DNA of 64,000 nt from Trichoplax sp. H2 (Eukaryota; Placozoa; Uniplacotomia; Trichoplacea). Shown piece after piece: positions 1-11,358 of the stretch. The translations under genes were made by a program, and so were the position numbers. Where the stretch lies: NCBI GenBank assembly GCA_003344405.1, contig NOWV01000143.1, positions 1-64,000 of the forward strand. Direction: 5' to 3'. The notes beneath the pieces are model-generated. The model ran no database searches, had not been told where the DNA came from, and was given only the letters and a program-made list of their open reading frames with translations. The stretch's first letter is position 1; every line of letters starts with the position of its first letter.

Positions 1-1
1 A

Positions 2-304
2 ACATCGAATCAGATAGAATTAGAGAGAGTACGAAAGAAACGATTTACTAAAACTTTAATGAGCATCACATTTTCTACAGCATTACTTACTTGGCCACAA
101 TTTGCCACGGCAATCGGAACAGCAATAACTCGTAAATCAGTCTACGAAATATCGTTAGAAAGTACTATTCTATATGTGTTAGCTTACTTCGGTACAGCGT
201 TAACATTTTCGATATCAGTTTTAAATCCGTTGATCTTAATAAAATTTGATCGGCGTGTTAACCAGAAATTTTTTACATTATTAAAAAATGTTTTAAGTAA
301 ATAA
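2..304 (+). CDS. Rhodopsin-like GPCR, copy A, C-terminal part (cut by window edge)
   Basis: The last 100 residues of a seven-transmembrane receptor are present: intracellular loop 3, TM6 with a Trp-Pro pair, TM7 ending in an Asn-Pro motif, and a short basic tail. The 5' part lies outside the window, so this is a partial gene, not a broken one. It is the tandem sister of the complete receptor at 5417-6361: the first ~180 bases are identical to bases 6067-6246 and a few changes follow. The last ~15 codons and the 3' flank are much more diverged. There are no introns in the visible part. Ligand unknown. Confidence 0.85.
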   Translation, partial: TSNQIELERVRKKRFTKTLMSITFSTALLTWPQFATAIGTAITRKSVYEISLESTILYVLAYFGTALTFSISVLNPLILIKFDRRVNQKFFTLLKNVLSK

Positions 305-3300
305 TCGATATATAGGATAGATGTTCTATTTTCTGAATCTAACTTATGTATTGTATATTTTCGCCAATATTAAATTCTCAATCCTTCGCCAGATGTACTG
401 TATACGTTTTATGTAAATCGTCATATACAAATCTATCTAATTTTGATTACGTCAAGATACGAACAGGAAATTTTCTTTAAATTTAGTGTTTTAAACTCAA
501 TATATTTTTTATACTACGAATCAAATACAAGTATTATTCTGCAATATCTATTCTCTAATCGTGTTTACTTTATATAATATATAACTATATTATAGGATGC
601 CTGAAATGATGTCTGATCGACTAGACTTTGCTATTTATTAAAGTAGTTTTATAAAATTACATGTTTGAAATATAATTCTAGTTATCTACTATAGCTAGAG
701 TTAGAAATTATTACTACAAGAGCCAAAACTTTCACCATTGTACCTTTTTATAATTAAACAATAATTAGAATTAGAAGTGCATTTAAATCTATGCCTTAGT
801 TATTTTACTAATTTGTAAACTATCCTGCATTAGCCTTGCGAATATATTAGACCGTAATAGTCACGTAGAATAGATGTGTACATATTTCATTATCTGCTTT
901 TAATTATTAACCACTTAATATAGAGGCACTTTACAACGTAGAGTCTTTATTTAAGTCTAGCATTACTAGGTGTTAATCGCTCTTTAGCAAATTTGACGTT
1001 TCGTTGAAAGCATAATATACCATATACAGTCTACCATAAATCTTCGTAATAATATAAATTCAATTCAGTGCTATAAATCTATAAATATCCGCAAATATGG
1101 AAATTAGAGGCGTCCCAGTCAAATATTATCTTGGCATCACTATATCTATCCGAAAGTACTGATAATTCATACATATAAGTCCTTGCATTATCATATTTCT
1201 TTAAGTACCTTATGACTTAATCTATGCTACTAGTACGCCATCGAATTGATGATATCTTAGTATGGCAATGTATATTTGACATACGTATTATACTAAAATA
1301 AGAGTGAATATAAATTCATAACTAATTAATTACTAAAAGATCAGCCATCTAAATCTTTGTTCCTCGTAGCCTATATTGTAATGCTACGAACAAAGTCAAT
1401 CGGCAATATCGCTAATTATTTACGATTTATAATACATTAAATAGATGCATAATCTAGTAAGAAAGTAAATCATCACATGGTATATTCAATAATTTATATA
1501 TGCATCGTGTATATATAGTACCGAAACAATATGTAGTGATTATCATTTTAATAGTGATTTATTCACGAGTTAAAAATTAATAGAAAGCCTGCTTTTGCTT
1601 TTTTAGCCTTGTACTATCACTTCATTTCACAGGCAATGAAGCACCAAGCAATAAAATGGAACTATTATGAAATATATATTGGTATTCACGAAAGTAGAAC
1701 CAATGTAGAAGGATAAATAGATATTTGTAAATAAAATTACTAAAAGATGTATATTAGTTAAAACTTAGATTGACGTCACTCCATAATTTCTATGTAACTT
1801 TTGTATGCTTCTATCAGCTTAGAATCTACCAAATATTTTACATAAATATAATAAAATATTTATCATCGGATTTAAATTTCTGATTTACGCATAAATCGGC
1901 TAAAAAGTTAAGTTGCAGTCTAAATAATTTACACTGTTTTCTGTCTAAAGGCATTTTGTAATATTGATATCGCTTACATGACTCAAAATACCGTGAATAT
2001 GCTCCATCCTCAAGTCAATAAGCTTATATGTAAAAGGCTAACTAGAAATAAGCGCCAACTAGTAAAATTTACAGTAGCTCAGATGATATCGCAGATTAAC
2101 ATTAATGTATGCGAGTATACTGTATAGTAATTTTACGTAACAGTCACCTACCGAGATTGTTTTGAAACTTGTATGTTAGCTAAGATTTTCTTGGGCATCG
2201 ACATGTTATGCTACCTCGGTTTTTACTTACTGGATATCTAACTTTAAACGGACTTGCTTTAGCAAATTGTTACTACTGTTACTACATTAATATTTATTCT
2301 CAATTTCTTTACGTATATTCAAATACATTATCATTTTAGAAGGAATATCGATAAAAAGTAATTAACCTAGGTGACTAGAATTAAATATCATATATTTTCA
2401 CGCTGATCAGTTCGAGTAGAATTAGCCGGGAAGAGAATCATCATCATACAGGATGATAAAGCTTGTGAATTAATGTGTCTTTTCTATAAAAATTTAAGAA
2501 ATTAGCAATTGGAGAGAATACCTATATTCTTTACTGCTAAAAATTTACGTAAGAATATCTGCTTGGTCTAGTGGATACCTTTTGGTACTTTATTATAGTA
2601 ACTATCATTGAAAGATTAATGATCGCTTAACGGCACACAGGTAGTTTTATCGATAGAATTGAGTATAAAATCTAAATTAAAACTGATTAAATAAAAACTA
2701 ATACCCGCATATTTCGAATGGTAACATTTTTTATAAAGCTGCATAGAGCTCTTAGTAGCTCTAAAAATCAGGATATTATCGATTTATCATGATCTAGAAT
2801 GGCCTTAACAATTTTTTTATCAAAATAAGAGTCTTACAAAGTTCAAATGACGTATACCTTGAAAAGGTCCTTATGAAATCTTCCAAATTAACACAATTTA
2901 TACGCAAATTTATCCTCCCTGTTTTGAGTAATCCCAATAAAAATATGAATAATAGAAAAACTAGCCTTATAACCGTAAGATTGATCCAAAACAACAATCA
3001 CACTCTACAGCGTAATATATATTTTATGTCATCGTGAAAATTGCAACAAAAATATTACTGTAATATTTCAAAAACTCGGACAATGAGAAAATTTAATTTT
3101 AAAATTCGTCCGGTCACTATTTACTAACATCATTGCAGATACAATTGAAATGCCAGCTCTCTACCGAAGTCTATATCGGAGTGTAGGTTTTTGCTAATTT
3201 TTACTGCAAATATACCTTTAAAGTTGCAGATCTATCGTCAATGACCCTATCTCAGTGTAATAGCCTCACCGCTACTACGATTCTAGTACTTGGTATAAGA

Positions 3301-3869
3301 GCGAATACCGTACTTCACCGTTTCATCATCAGCCACGGCCTACTAATATAGTTTAATCTATGCAAATCATTACACTCAGTGGAGTAGAGGCGCCTGCTAA
3401 CCTATTTTTTTAGTGAAAATTTTACCCGAGGATATTGAGTAAAGGATAATAAGCTAAAATAGAAGAAACGAGCTTTTAGTACTTCGTTGTAGTAAATCAC
3501 GACTAATTATAAACAAAATAACTTTCAGAAACTAATTAAACAAAAATGAATCTCTCAATTAAGGTAGCATTACACTATTGTAACTGCAATGTAATGATAA
3601 GTTAATCTACCAGAAAAAGCAACTTAATATTAAGGTATTTGGTTGATGTGTTCACATAATGTATATAACCAAGTTTATTCCTGACATTTCCGTAAATAAA
3701 TAATTAGTCAATGTTTAAATAGTGATATTACATTATACGAATTTAGTGAAAGTTTAATCTTCCTTACGAATCTGCCTTACTATGCGACCAAAATTATAGT
3801 CTCAATCTTGTATGATAATTGACTAATTGAATCTATTATTACAAATGAGTAACTTTAATAGGAAAAAGA
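305..3869. other. Intergenic AT-rich DNA after GPCR copy A
   Basis: No gene is recognised. The first ~600 bases align, in diverged form, with the DNA after GPCR copy B (6362 to about 6910), so the tandem duplication includes the 3' flank. A tRNA-like A box near 2562 has no partner B box. The rest is AT-rich with frequent stops on both strands. Confidence 0.6.
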
Positions 3870-5280
3870 TAAAAATGAAACATTAAATACGCACTTCCAT
3901 AGAAAACTCTTTGTAACGAAACTGAATATTATGATTGTAGACATTTAGCTATGCTTAGTAAGATGTATGGAAGCGCAACTTTCTGTAGTTATCTTAAGAC
4001 ATATTTGGTAGCTCGCAGCTATGGATTGCAATGGTAGATTCTATGCTATAGTATAGATGGTTATATATAGTAAGGTGTTGCGTTACTATTAAGGCTAGAG
4101 CTAAAAATAGGACTGTAATTCATATATTAGGATATGCTTAGTTTACCGCGCTTTGACTGCTAAGAATAATATCTACTGGAATACTGTAGTTTTTTCTATA
4201 TCGGTTTAATGATGGTTTGCTGTAAAATATTGTTACTAATAATAATTTGACTATGTATAAATTAAGGTTAAATGTTGCTATGCTGATTGTAGCTGTGACT
4301 GCTACGAAATGTACAGTATATAAGCTAGCAACTTTAGACTATTCAGTTAGTTGTTTCTAGAAGTCTTTCAGTAGTTGTATTTGGCTAGAGTAGAGCTGTG
4401 TTTAGCTAGTTTTTGTATTAGATCTAATAAAGTTCTAATTTTCTACAACTTGGGATATTTGTGATTGGATTTTATCACACTGTTACGGTTAATTTGATTG
4501 ATCAACCCGAAAAATGCATTGAATGCAACTGTTATGGATACTATGACTTTTATGAATGCTATAATTAGAAATTAAGGCTTTCTCAATTTTTATTCTTTCA
4601 TCGTTATATTTGTCTGGTAATAATAATTGTGGAAGAATAATAAATCAAGCACAATGATGATAAAAAAAAATATATAAATAAATGCAGTATTATTATGAAT
4701 ATGTGTGATATATACCGATCACGAAATTCCAAATTTTAGAAAAATATAGGCTTTATTAAATCTTATACAAAGATTAACTGCACACAGTTCTACTCTAGGC
4801 GAATACTACTACTAAAGACTTCTAGAACGAACTAACTGAATAATCTAAAGTTGCATGCTTTTATACTTTTCGTAGCATTCGCAGCTACAATCTGCATGAC
4901 AACCTTTTACCTTATTTTACACATAGTAAAATTATTCTCAGTAACACTATTCTACAGCGGACCGTCATTAATCCTATATGGATACGACTGCAGTACAGTA
5001 TTTACGTAGACATTATTCACACCAGCCAAAGTACAATGAATTAACCATATCCTAATATATGATTTACTGTTCTATTTTTACCTATAACCTTATTAGTAAC
5101 TCAACACCTTACTGTATATAGTCATCTGTACTATAGCATAAAGTCTATACCACTACAGTCTATAGTTATGGCTACCAAATGTCTCCTAGGATAAATATCT
5201 ACCGCACAGTATGCTAAACATGGCTAACAGTCTACAATCACAATACTAAGTTGCATTACAATGTGTTATGCATTAATTCG
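3870..5280. repeat. Large imperfect inverted repeat (arms ~0.6 kb, loop ~0.2 kb)
   Basis: The left arm (about 3870-4475) matches the reverse complement of the right arm (about 4705-5280) along its length with scattered mismatches and small indels. For example, the stretch at 4331-4400 pairs with 4790-4865, and 4045-4140 pairs with 5040-5135. The loop is about 4476-4704. No transposase or terminal target duplication was recognised. It ends about 140 bases before the start codon of GPCR copy B. It may be a non-autonomous foldback or MITE-like element, or an inverted duplication. Arm limits are approximate. Confidence 0.75.
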
Positions 5281-5416
5281 TCATTCCATTTTCAGTTTTG
5301 ACAAGTAAATTTAGAACGCTGACTGTAGAACTTCAATTTAACAACCTTAATTTCTTTATAGCTTGACTATTATTTTTACATCAATTTACTCTTATAACTT
5401 ATCTATACTTTAAAAT

Positions 5417-6361
5417 ATGAATAAATCTAATAGTACGATTCATAGCCAGTGGATAGGCTTACAATTACATCGATATGTTGTTATATTTGCTATTCCGATC
5501 GCTTTTATTGGTCTTATTCTTAACATAACAGTGACTTATCTCTTACGGACAGATAAGTATTTCAAGAAAATCTCTTATCGACTTATACTCGTTTCAGTTA
5601 TATCCGACACTGTTTCTTCTATCGTAACCGTAATTATTTGTATTTATATAGCTACTGATAGTGTAAATTATTATCAAGGTACAATAATTTGTCGTGTAAC
5701 TTTATTTATTGTCTTTTCGTCATTTGGAATTTCTATTATGAATCTATCATTAATTAGTGTTAATCGTTATTTCGTAATAGCAAAACCGTTGTCGGTATTC
5801 TATCGAAAGCATAAGATCAAACTTCTTATATTAAGTGAACTACTTATTTCTATAACATCAATAGCAACATCGTCGCCTTTCTTAGTCTACACAGCTGTTC
5901 ATCCTCATTCAACAACGCTTTGTGATTATCCTGATATTACACAAGCTGTAGCAATTTATGAAATTATGTTTGCCGTTATTATGTATATCATTCCAGTCTC
6001 GATTATGATTATCATGTATTCAAAACTGATTATTATTCATAAGAATTATATACAACCTGGCTATAGAACATCGAATCAGATAGAATTAGAGAGAGTACGA
6101 AAGAAACGATTTACTAAAACTTTAATGAGCATCACATTTTCTACAGCATTACTTACTTGGCCACAATTTGCCACGGCAATCGGAACAGCAATAACTCGTA
6201 AATCAGTCTACGAAATATCGTTAGAAAGTACTATTCTATATGTGTTTATTTACTTCGGTACAGCGTTAACTTCATCGATATCAGTTTTAAATCCGTTGAT
6301 CTTAATAAAATTTGATAGCCAGATTAGGCAGGACTTTTTTAAATTATTAAAAAAGTACTGA
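5417..6361 (+). CDS. Rhodopsin-like (class A) G-protein-coupled receptor, copy B
   Basis: An intronless 314-residue receptor with seven hydrophobic segments. Class A marks are visible: Asn36 in TM1, Ser-Asp at 63-64 in TM2, a Cys92/Cys169 pair that could form the TM3-ECL2 disulphide, Asn-Arg-Tyr at 116-118 in place of the usual DRY, Trp248-Pro249 in TM6 and Asn292-Pro293 (NPLIL instead of NPxxY) in TM7. The N-terminus carries two possible N-glycosylation sites and no signal peptide, as is usual in the class. Intracellular loop 3 is short and basic. It is expected to act at the plasma membrane through G proteins; the ligand cannot be predicted. The NRY and altered NPxxY suggest a lineage-specific group. 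It is the tandem sister of the partial gene at the window start. Confidence 0.9.
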   Translation: MNKSNSTIHSQWIGLQLHRYVVIFAIPIAFIGLILNITVTYLLRTDKYFKKISYRLILVSVISDTVSSIVTVIICIYIATDSVNYYQGTIICRVTLFIVFSSFGISIMNLSLISVNRYFVIAKPLSVFYRKHKIKLLILSELLISITSIATSSPFLVYTAVHPHSTTLCDYPDITQAVAIYEIMFAVIMYIIPVSIMIIMYSKLIIIHKNYIQPGYRTSNQIELERVRKKRFTKTLMSITFSTALLTWPQFATAIGTAITRKSVYEISLESTILYVFIYFGTALTSSISVLNPLILIKFDSQIRQDFFKLLKKY

Positions 6362-9300
6362 TAATAACAAGTACAATATAATTAACTATATGATAGCTGT
6401 ATCGTTTTCCGTATCTTTTCTTAAATCTAATTTATACTATTGTGTGTTCCCGTTAAGAGCTAAATTTATAATTTGTCACTAGATGTACGGTATATAAACC
6501 TATCTAGTTTTGGCTGTACCGTAAGAATATGAAGACCTTGACATACAATTACTTTACTTCAATATACTCTTTATGCTACAAATCAAATTTAAGCATTTCA
6601 TAACATCCCTCATTCATCTTTTCTTTATTTGTATCCGACGTTATGATGTGGAATGCCTAAAATGATGTCGTCTTGATTAGACTCTAATGTTTACAGAGAT
6701 ATTTTATGATGTGAATGGGTCAGACGCTTAATATTATCTACCTTAGCCAATGCTAGAAATTATCATTATCATTATATGGAGAAAGACTTCTACCGCTGTA
6801 TTTATAACGGAACAGTGGCTTAGTTAACATTGGTAGTGTGTATAAATAGACAACCCGGTAGTTATTTTAAAATTTTGTAAATTATCCTTTAGTATCGTAG
6901 ATACGTAACATTTAACTTGTATTGTAATTTGTATGATGTTGGTAATACACTATAAGTCAGTATTGTAATCACAGTACTATGCATTGGTATAAATACTCGA
7001 TCATCCTAAGAATATGGTTTAATTCTCTTTACGTCGCTTTACTTCACGTTACGTCTTAATACTAGCTCTTATACGTTAGTCAAACTTGTAACACACATAC
7101 TGTCGCTTAAATAAAACGACTTAAACCACTATCATTCGATCTATCTCCACGCTCTTCACTACTATAAACGTATCATGGCTACTACAAATCCGCCTGCAGA
7201 GCTGGCCAATTTCAAAGAACCGACATCACTACAATCCTGTATTAGCCATATAAATTCATCGTAATGTGCTAAACAGGCTAAATAAAATATCAGTTAATGA
7301 TTAATACGACAATAAGTTTGCTTTTCATCAATTAACCCAAGCCCTATTGTAAATATTCCTCAACTTTGTTTTTAAAACAAACTTGCTTCAACTGCAACTA
7401 AATTGAATTACAATCAATTTATGAAAGTATAATCAGTTGACTTATTAATTTAATTTCTAAATGTGTACAATAATGAAAAATTGGGTCTGGACATACTCTC
7501 ATTCCGATCCAACTTGAATCATGCTTAAAATCTTACTAAATTATTACATAGCACTAATTGAAAATATTTTTTTAGTCCATCGCTGCTTTATTATTTATTT
7601 TATTTTGTGCTAACTAGCTTGTATACAGTATTGTCCTCGAATCTTATGTAGGCTATATTCTTAGTTAAGGACCATATAGCTTAGCTCTACTATACTAGCT
7701 AGTTCTAGCTCTGTCGATTGGTATCACAAGCCTGTATGGTAATCCTTCCCGTTGTTGCGATTAACGTCATTCCTTAACATCACCGTAATACATTATCGAC
7801 ATTCTAATACGATGCTGCACGCTATATACTGTATAATGTATGTACTGTATTTACTTGTATTGACTCAATCCAAACCACATTATCGCAACACTCGTATACA
7901 GCGCATTCGGTATATTACAATAATGTAACAAATAAGAGCTTTAATATTCTGGGTTTAAAGGTAAACCTAGATCAAATAAGCAGCTGCATGCACTTACTAG
8001 CTAATATATTAGATACTGATAGAACATAATACTACCAACAAAGTGAGCATGGTAAAATTTATAAGCATTTTTTAGATTCTACGTAAAGGTACAATACATC
8101 TTGGACTACCTTGAGCAGGAGTTTAACAAATCCTATGCTTAGAATGAAATTAAAAACTATTATGCACTTTGTGAAGTCATAATTTAAGCTAAAATAAATT
8201 AAGTGGGAAATAGCTATCTTTACTTCTTATAAAACAGCAATAGCTGTCAAACTTATTTTGAAAGAAGCCAAATCTATAGCTAAAACATGGATCAATACTC
8301 AAAATATTAAGCAAAATAAACAGATTCTCCTACTGCGACCAATCAAACTAGCAATAAAGAAATAGCATAATAGCTTATTGTTAGCTACAGAACCATGGTT
8401 AGACTTTATAACTCTTGTATTCCTCTATTTCTCTATTAATGTATCGAACTATACCACCTTTCCATATTCTTTCGCATATGCTATCATATATTTAATTAAT
8501 TCTCCAAAATGATTGAAATTGATCTGGCAAATATTCATACAAGCTCGAAAAGATTATACCATAGATTTCCTTGGATTAATCAATTAATTAGTGAACTAAC
8601 CACAGATAAATCTGTTTACAATCAACAATTATAGAATACTTGTGCACGATAGAAAGCCTGGTCAAGCTAACATCAGTAAACTAAATCCAGATAAAAGGAT
8701 CTGTTTACAGTAATCATACGCGTAAATCAGGATATTGTACAGCAATATAATTTTGCATAATTTATAAACAAAGTTGGTAATCATTTTAGTAAAGGATAGC
8801 AGTTCAATTAATGTTTAGATTAAATGTCCGTTCAGGTGAGATTAATTGACAAGCTCAAGCTTATACTAAAATTTTTTTTTAATTCCTAGTGATTTTCTTA
8901 TACCATTTGAGCTAATAATAGATTTAAACTGAGTTTAAATTGTCGTATTTGCAGTAATTTAATTGAGTTGACATCTTCTAATCTGATGTCTACTTTTGAC
9001 TTATTTAATGTTTATCTTATTTAAGTTCATATATAAAGCCACAATGAAGATAGAGATTGTTGGTTGTGTGCTGTTGCTATTATCTCTGAGTCATTCTAGA
9101 AGGAGAGTTCTAAGCAGTTTAGCGATTAGGAGAGTACAGTGCGATACTTTAGCTAATGTTACTTGAAAGAGTTGTGATAGATTGTATCCCAGGCAAGACT
9201 ATCGCAATATATATAAAAAATGATTATAAATATAAATAAACAAAATGGCAAATTTTCTGGGTAGAGAATGATTAAGAAAAAAGGGATACCACAGGCCATT

Positions 9301-9869
9301 GATGTAAATATACATTCAATTACGGTACATTCATGGAAAGTTTCAAAACAGAATTCTAATATATAGTTGCATTTAAAGCTGAGCGTCCGCTTTACAATAT
9401 CATTAATTGGTATAGTGATTCTTCATGCTGTACTGTACGTTACATGCAGTGCACTGCATACTGACTGTACGAGAGTTTTACAGAGTATGACAGTGATTTC
9501 GATTTCGTACATTATTTCTGTAGACAATTACTACTATTTCGTAAGCTTTTCCGAGTAAATAACTCAATTTTCATTCTGATTCGATAAGTGATTGGTAATT
9601 ATTTCTTAGTGAAGTACTATACGCGTAGGTGACGAGATTTCACATACTAGATTCTAAGCGATTGTAATTTCTTCAAAATAACCACTATCATGTATCACTA
9701 TATGGCTTTGCTGTCAAGCTTGAGCTTCACGGAATATCAAATGGCGTAGAAAGATTTAACACGACATGAAGTAAGTACCCTGTCAGTAATTAAAGCCAGT
9801 CACAAGCATTTGTAGACGTTAAAGATAAACTTTATTTCGAATGCGTATTTAAGTTTGCTTGAGAACTCA
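6362..9869. other. Intergenic AT-rich DNA after GPCR copy B
   Basis: No gene is recognised. The first ~550 bases are the diverged counterpart of the DNA after copy A. A 16-base perfect palindrome (ATGCAGTGCACTGCAT) lies at 9444-9459. Open frames here are short and have no family features. Confidence 0.55.
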
Positions 9870-10567
9870 CTAATCTATTAGACATCCGCACAACTTAGTA
9901 TCAGTATCAATATGACTTAGCGTTACTTCCCTACAACTATCAAACCCAGTAATATTCCAGCTATTCCCATAATATTGCTCTGTTTAAGCCTTTTTCGATG
10001 CCTATCAGTATTACAATTCCATCTAATTAGTGCATAAGGTCAAGAGACCCATAATATTGCTCTGTTTAAGCCTTTTTCGATGCCTATCAGTATTACAATT
10101 CTATCCAATTAGTGCATAAGGTCAAGAGACTGCAGAAACGATTGGATATGAATCACAAGTATAAGCGAAAGGTAAAGAATCTTTGTTACCATGGTTTCCA
10201 AATTTAGGAGGGCTGCTTTGACGTATTTACTTTATTATTGTTTTGTCTCNNNNNNNNNNNNNNNNNNNNCTAATCTATTAGACATCCGCACAACTTAGTA
10301 TCAGTATCAATATGACTTAGCATTACTTCCCTACAACTATCAAACCCAGTAATATTCCAGCTATTCCCATAATATTGCTCTGTTTAAGCCTTTTTCGATG
10401 CCTATCAGTATTACAATTCCATCCAATTAGTGCATATGGTCAAGAGACTGCAGAAACGATTGGATATGAATCACAAGTATAAGCGAAAGGTAAAGAATCT
10501 TTGTTACCATGGTTTCCAAATTTAGGAGGGCTGCTTTGACGTATTTACTTTATTATTGTTTTGTCTC
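9870..10567. repeat. Direct duplication flanking an assembly gap
   Basis: Bases 9870-10249 and 10270-10567 are nearly identical copies separated by 20 Ns (10250-10269). In the left copy an internal 82-base unit occurs twice (starting 9966 and 10048); the right copy has it once. Only a few single-base differences separate the copies. This looks like two alleles or an unresolved repeat placed side by side by the assembler. Confidence 0.8.
10250..10269. other. Assembly gap (20 N)
   Basis: A run of 20 undetermined bases between the two copies described at 9870-10567. Its true length is unknown. Confidence 0.99.
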
Positions 10568-10740
10568 GATGACGCATGCTCGTATCAATTTCACTGCAGA
10601 CGATAGAGATGCAGAGTGTAGATACCCAAATATGTCTTCATGTACTATGATCTTCTATAGACATTTTGTTGACAATTAAGTCAACTCTGGATAGGATGAC
10701 TTTAACTGCAATTGACGTTGCCATTACTACCGTTACAAAA

Positions 10741-10764
10741 ATGTCCCAACAAGTCAAAATTCAT
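10741..10764 (+). other. Possible first coding exon of the CEP126-like gene
   Basis: ATG in an AAAA context, eight codons (MSQQVKIH) and a consensus donor GTAAGT. The KIH matches the position where vertebrate CEP126 has a similar tripeptide just before the coiled coil. It ends in phase 0, whereas the next recognised exon needs phase 2, so the link is unproven. Confidence 0.3.
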
Positions 10765-11358
10765 GTAAGTGGTTAGAATCGATCAAATTAATCGAAATTA
10801 TGGCTAATCGAGCAACCTTAAACGCCCAGGGTAGAGCGTATTCGTATCCGGATTAAAAAATTACTTACTACGATGATTTATTCTTGAGTAAAGATGAAAT
10901 CCTTCTTTCATCTTTCACTTCATAGGATAGATTAATATCGCATTCTCTCAGTAGAATGGATAACTTTATGTAGAAAATATTATTACTGTTTGTATATTCT
11001 TTAATCGATGTCATATGTAGTAGTCTTAAAGTAGATACAACGTTTGTTAAAATATCTTATTTGTAGGTAGAATAAAGTTTTTGTTCCATGCTATTTTCCG
11101 TTAATCCAGTATGCTGATATATTATTCCTGCAGTTGGTTGTTGTAATATGATTAGCTGTATCTTGATGATTAGTAAATATAGAAGTGAGTTATATAGTTG
11201 TATAGTCAACAATTTAATAAATTAGTAAATGCTTACTTATCTACCTGATGCAATACGTATTTGACAACGTCGGATCGTAATGAAACTATTCTCAAAGTGA
11301 AGGTATCATTAGGTGCCCCTTAACGTATCGTTAGCCAAAAATATCAAAATTTTATTAG

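Noticed and set aside
2562-2640. tRNA gene suggested by TGGTCTAGTGG
   Set aside because: The A-box-like sequence has no B box or acceptor-stem complement within tRNA distance.
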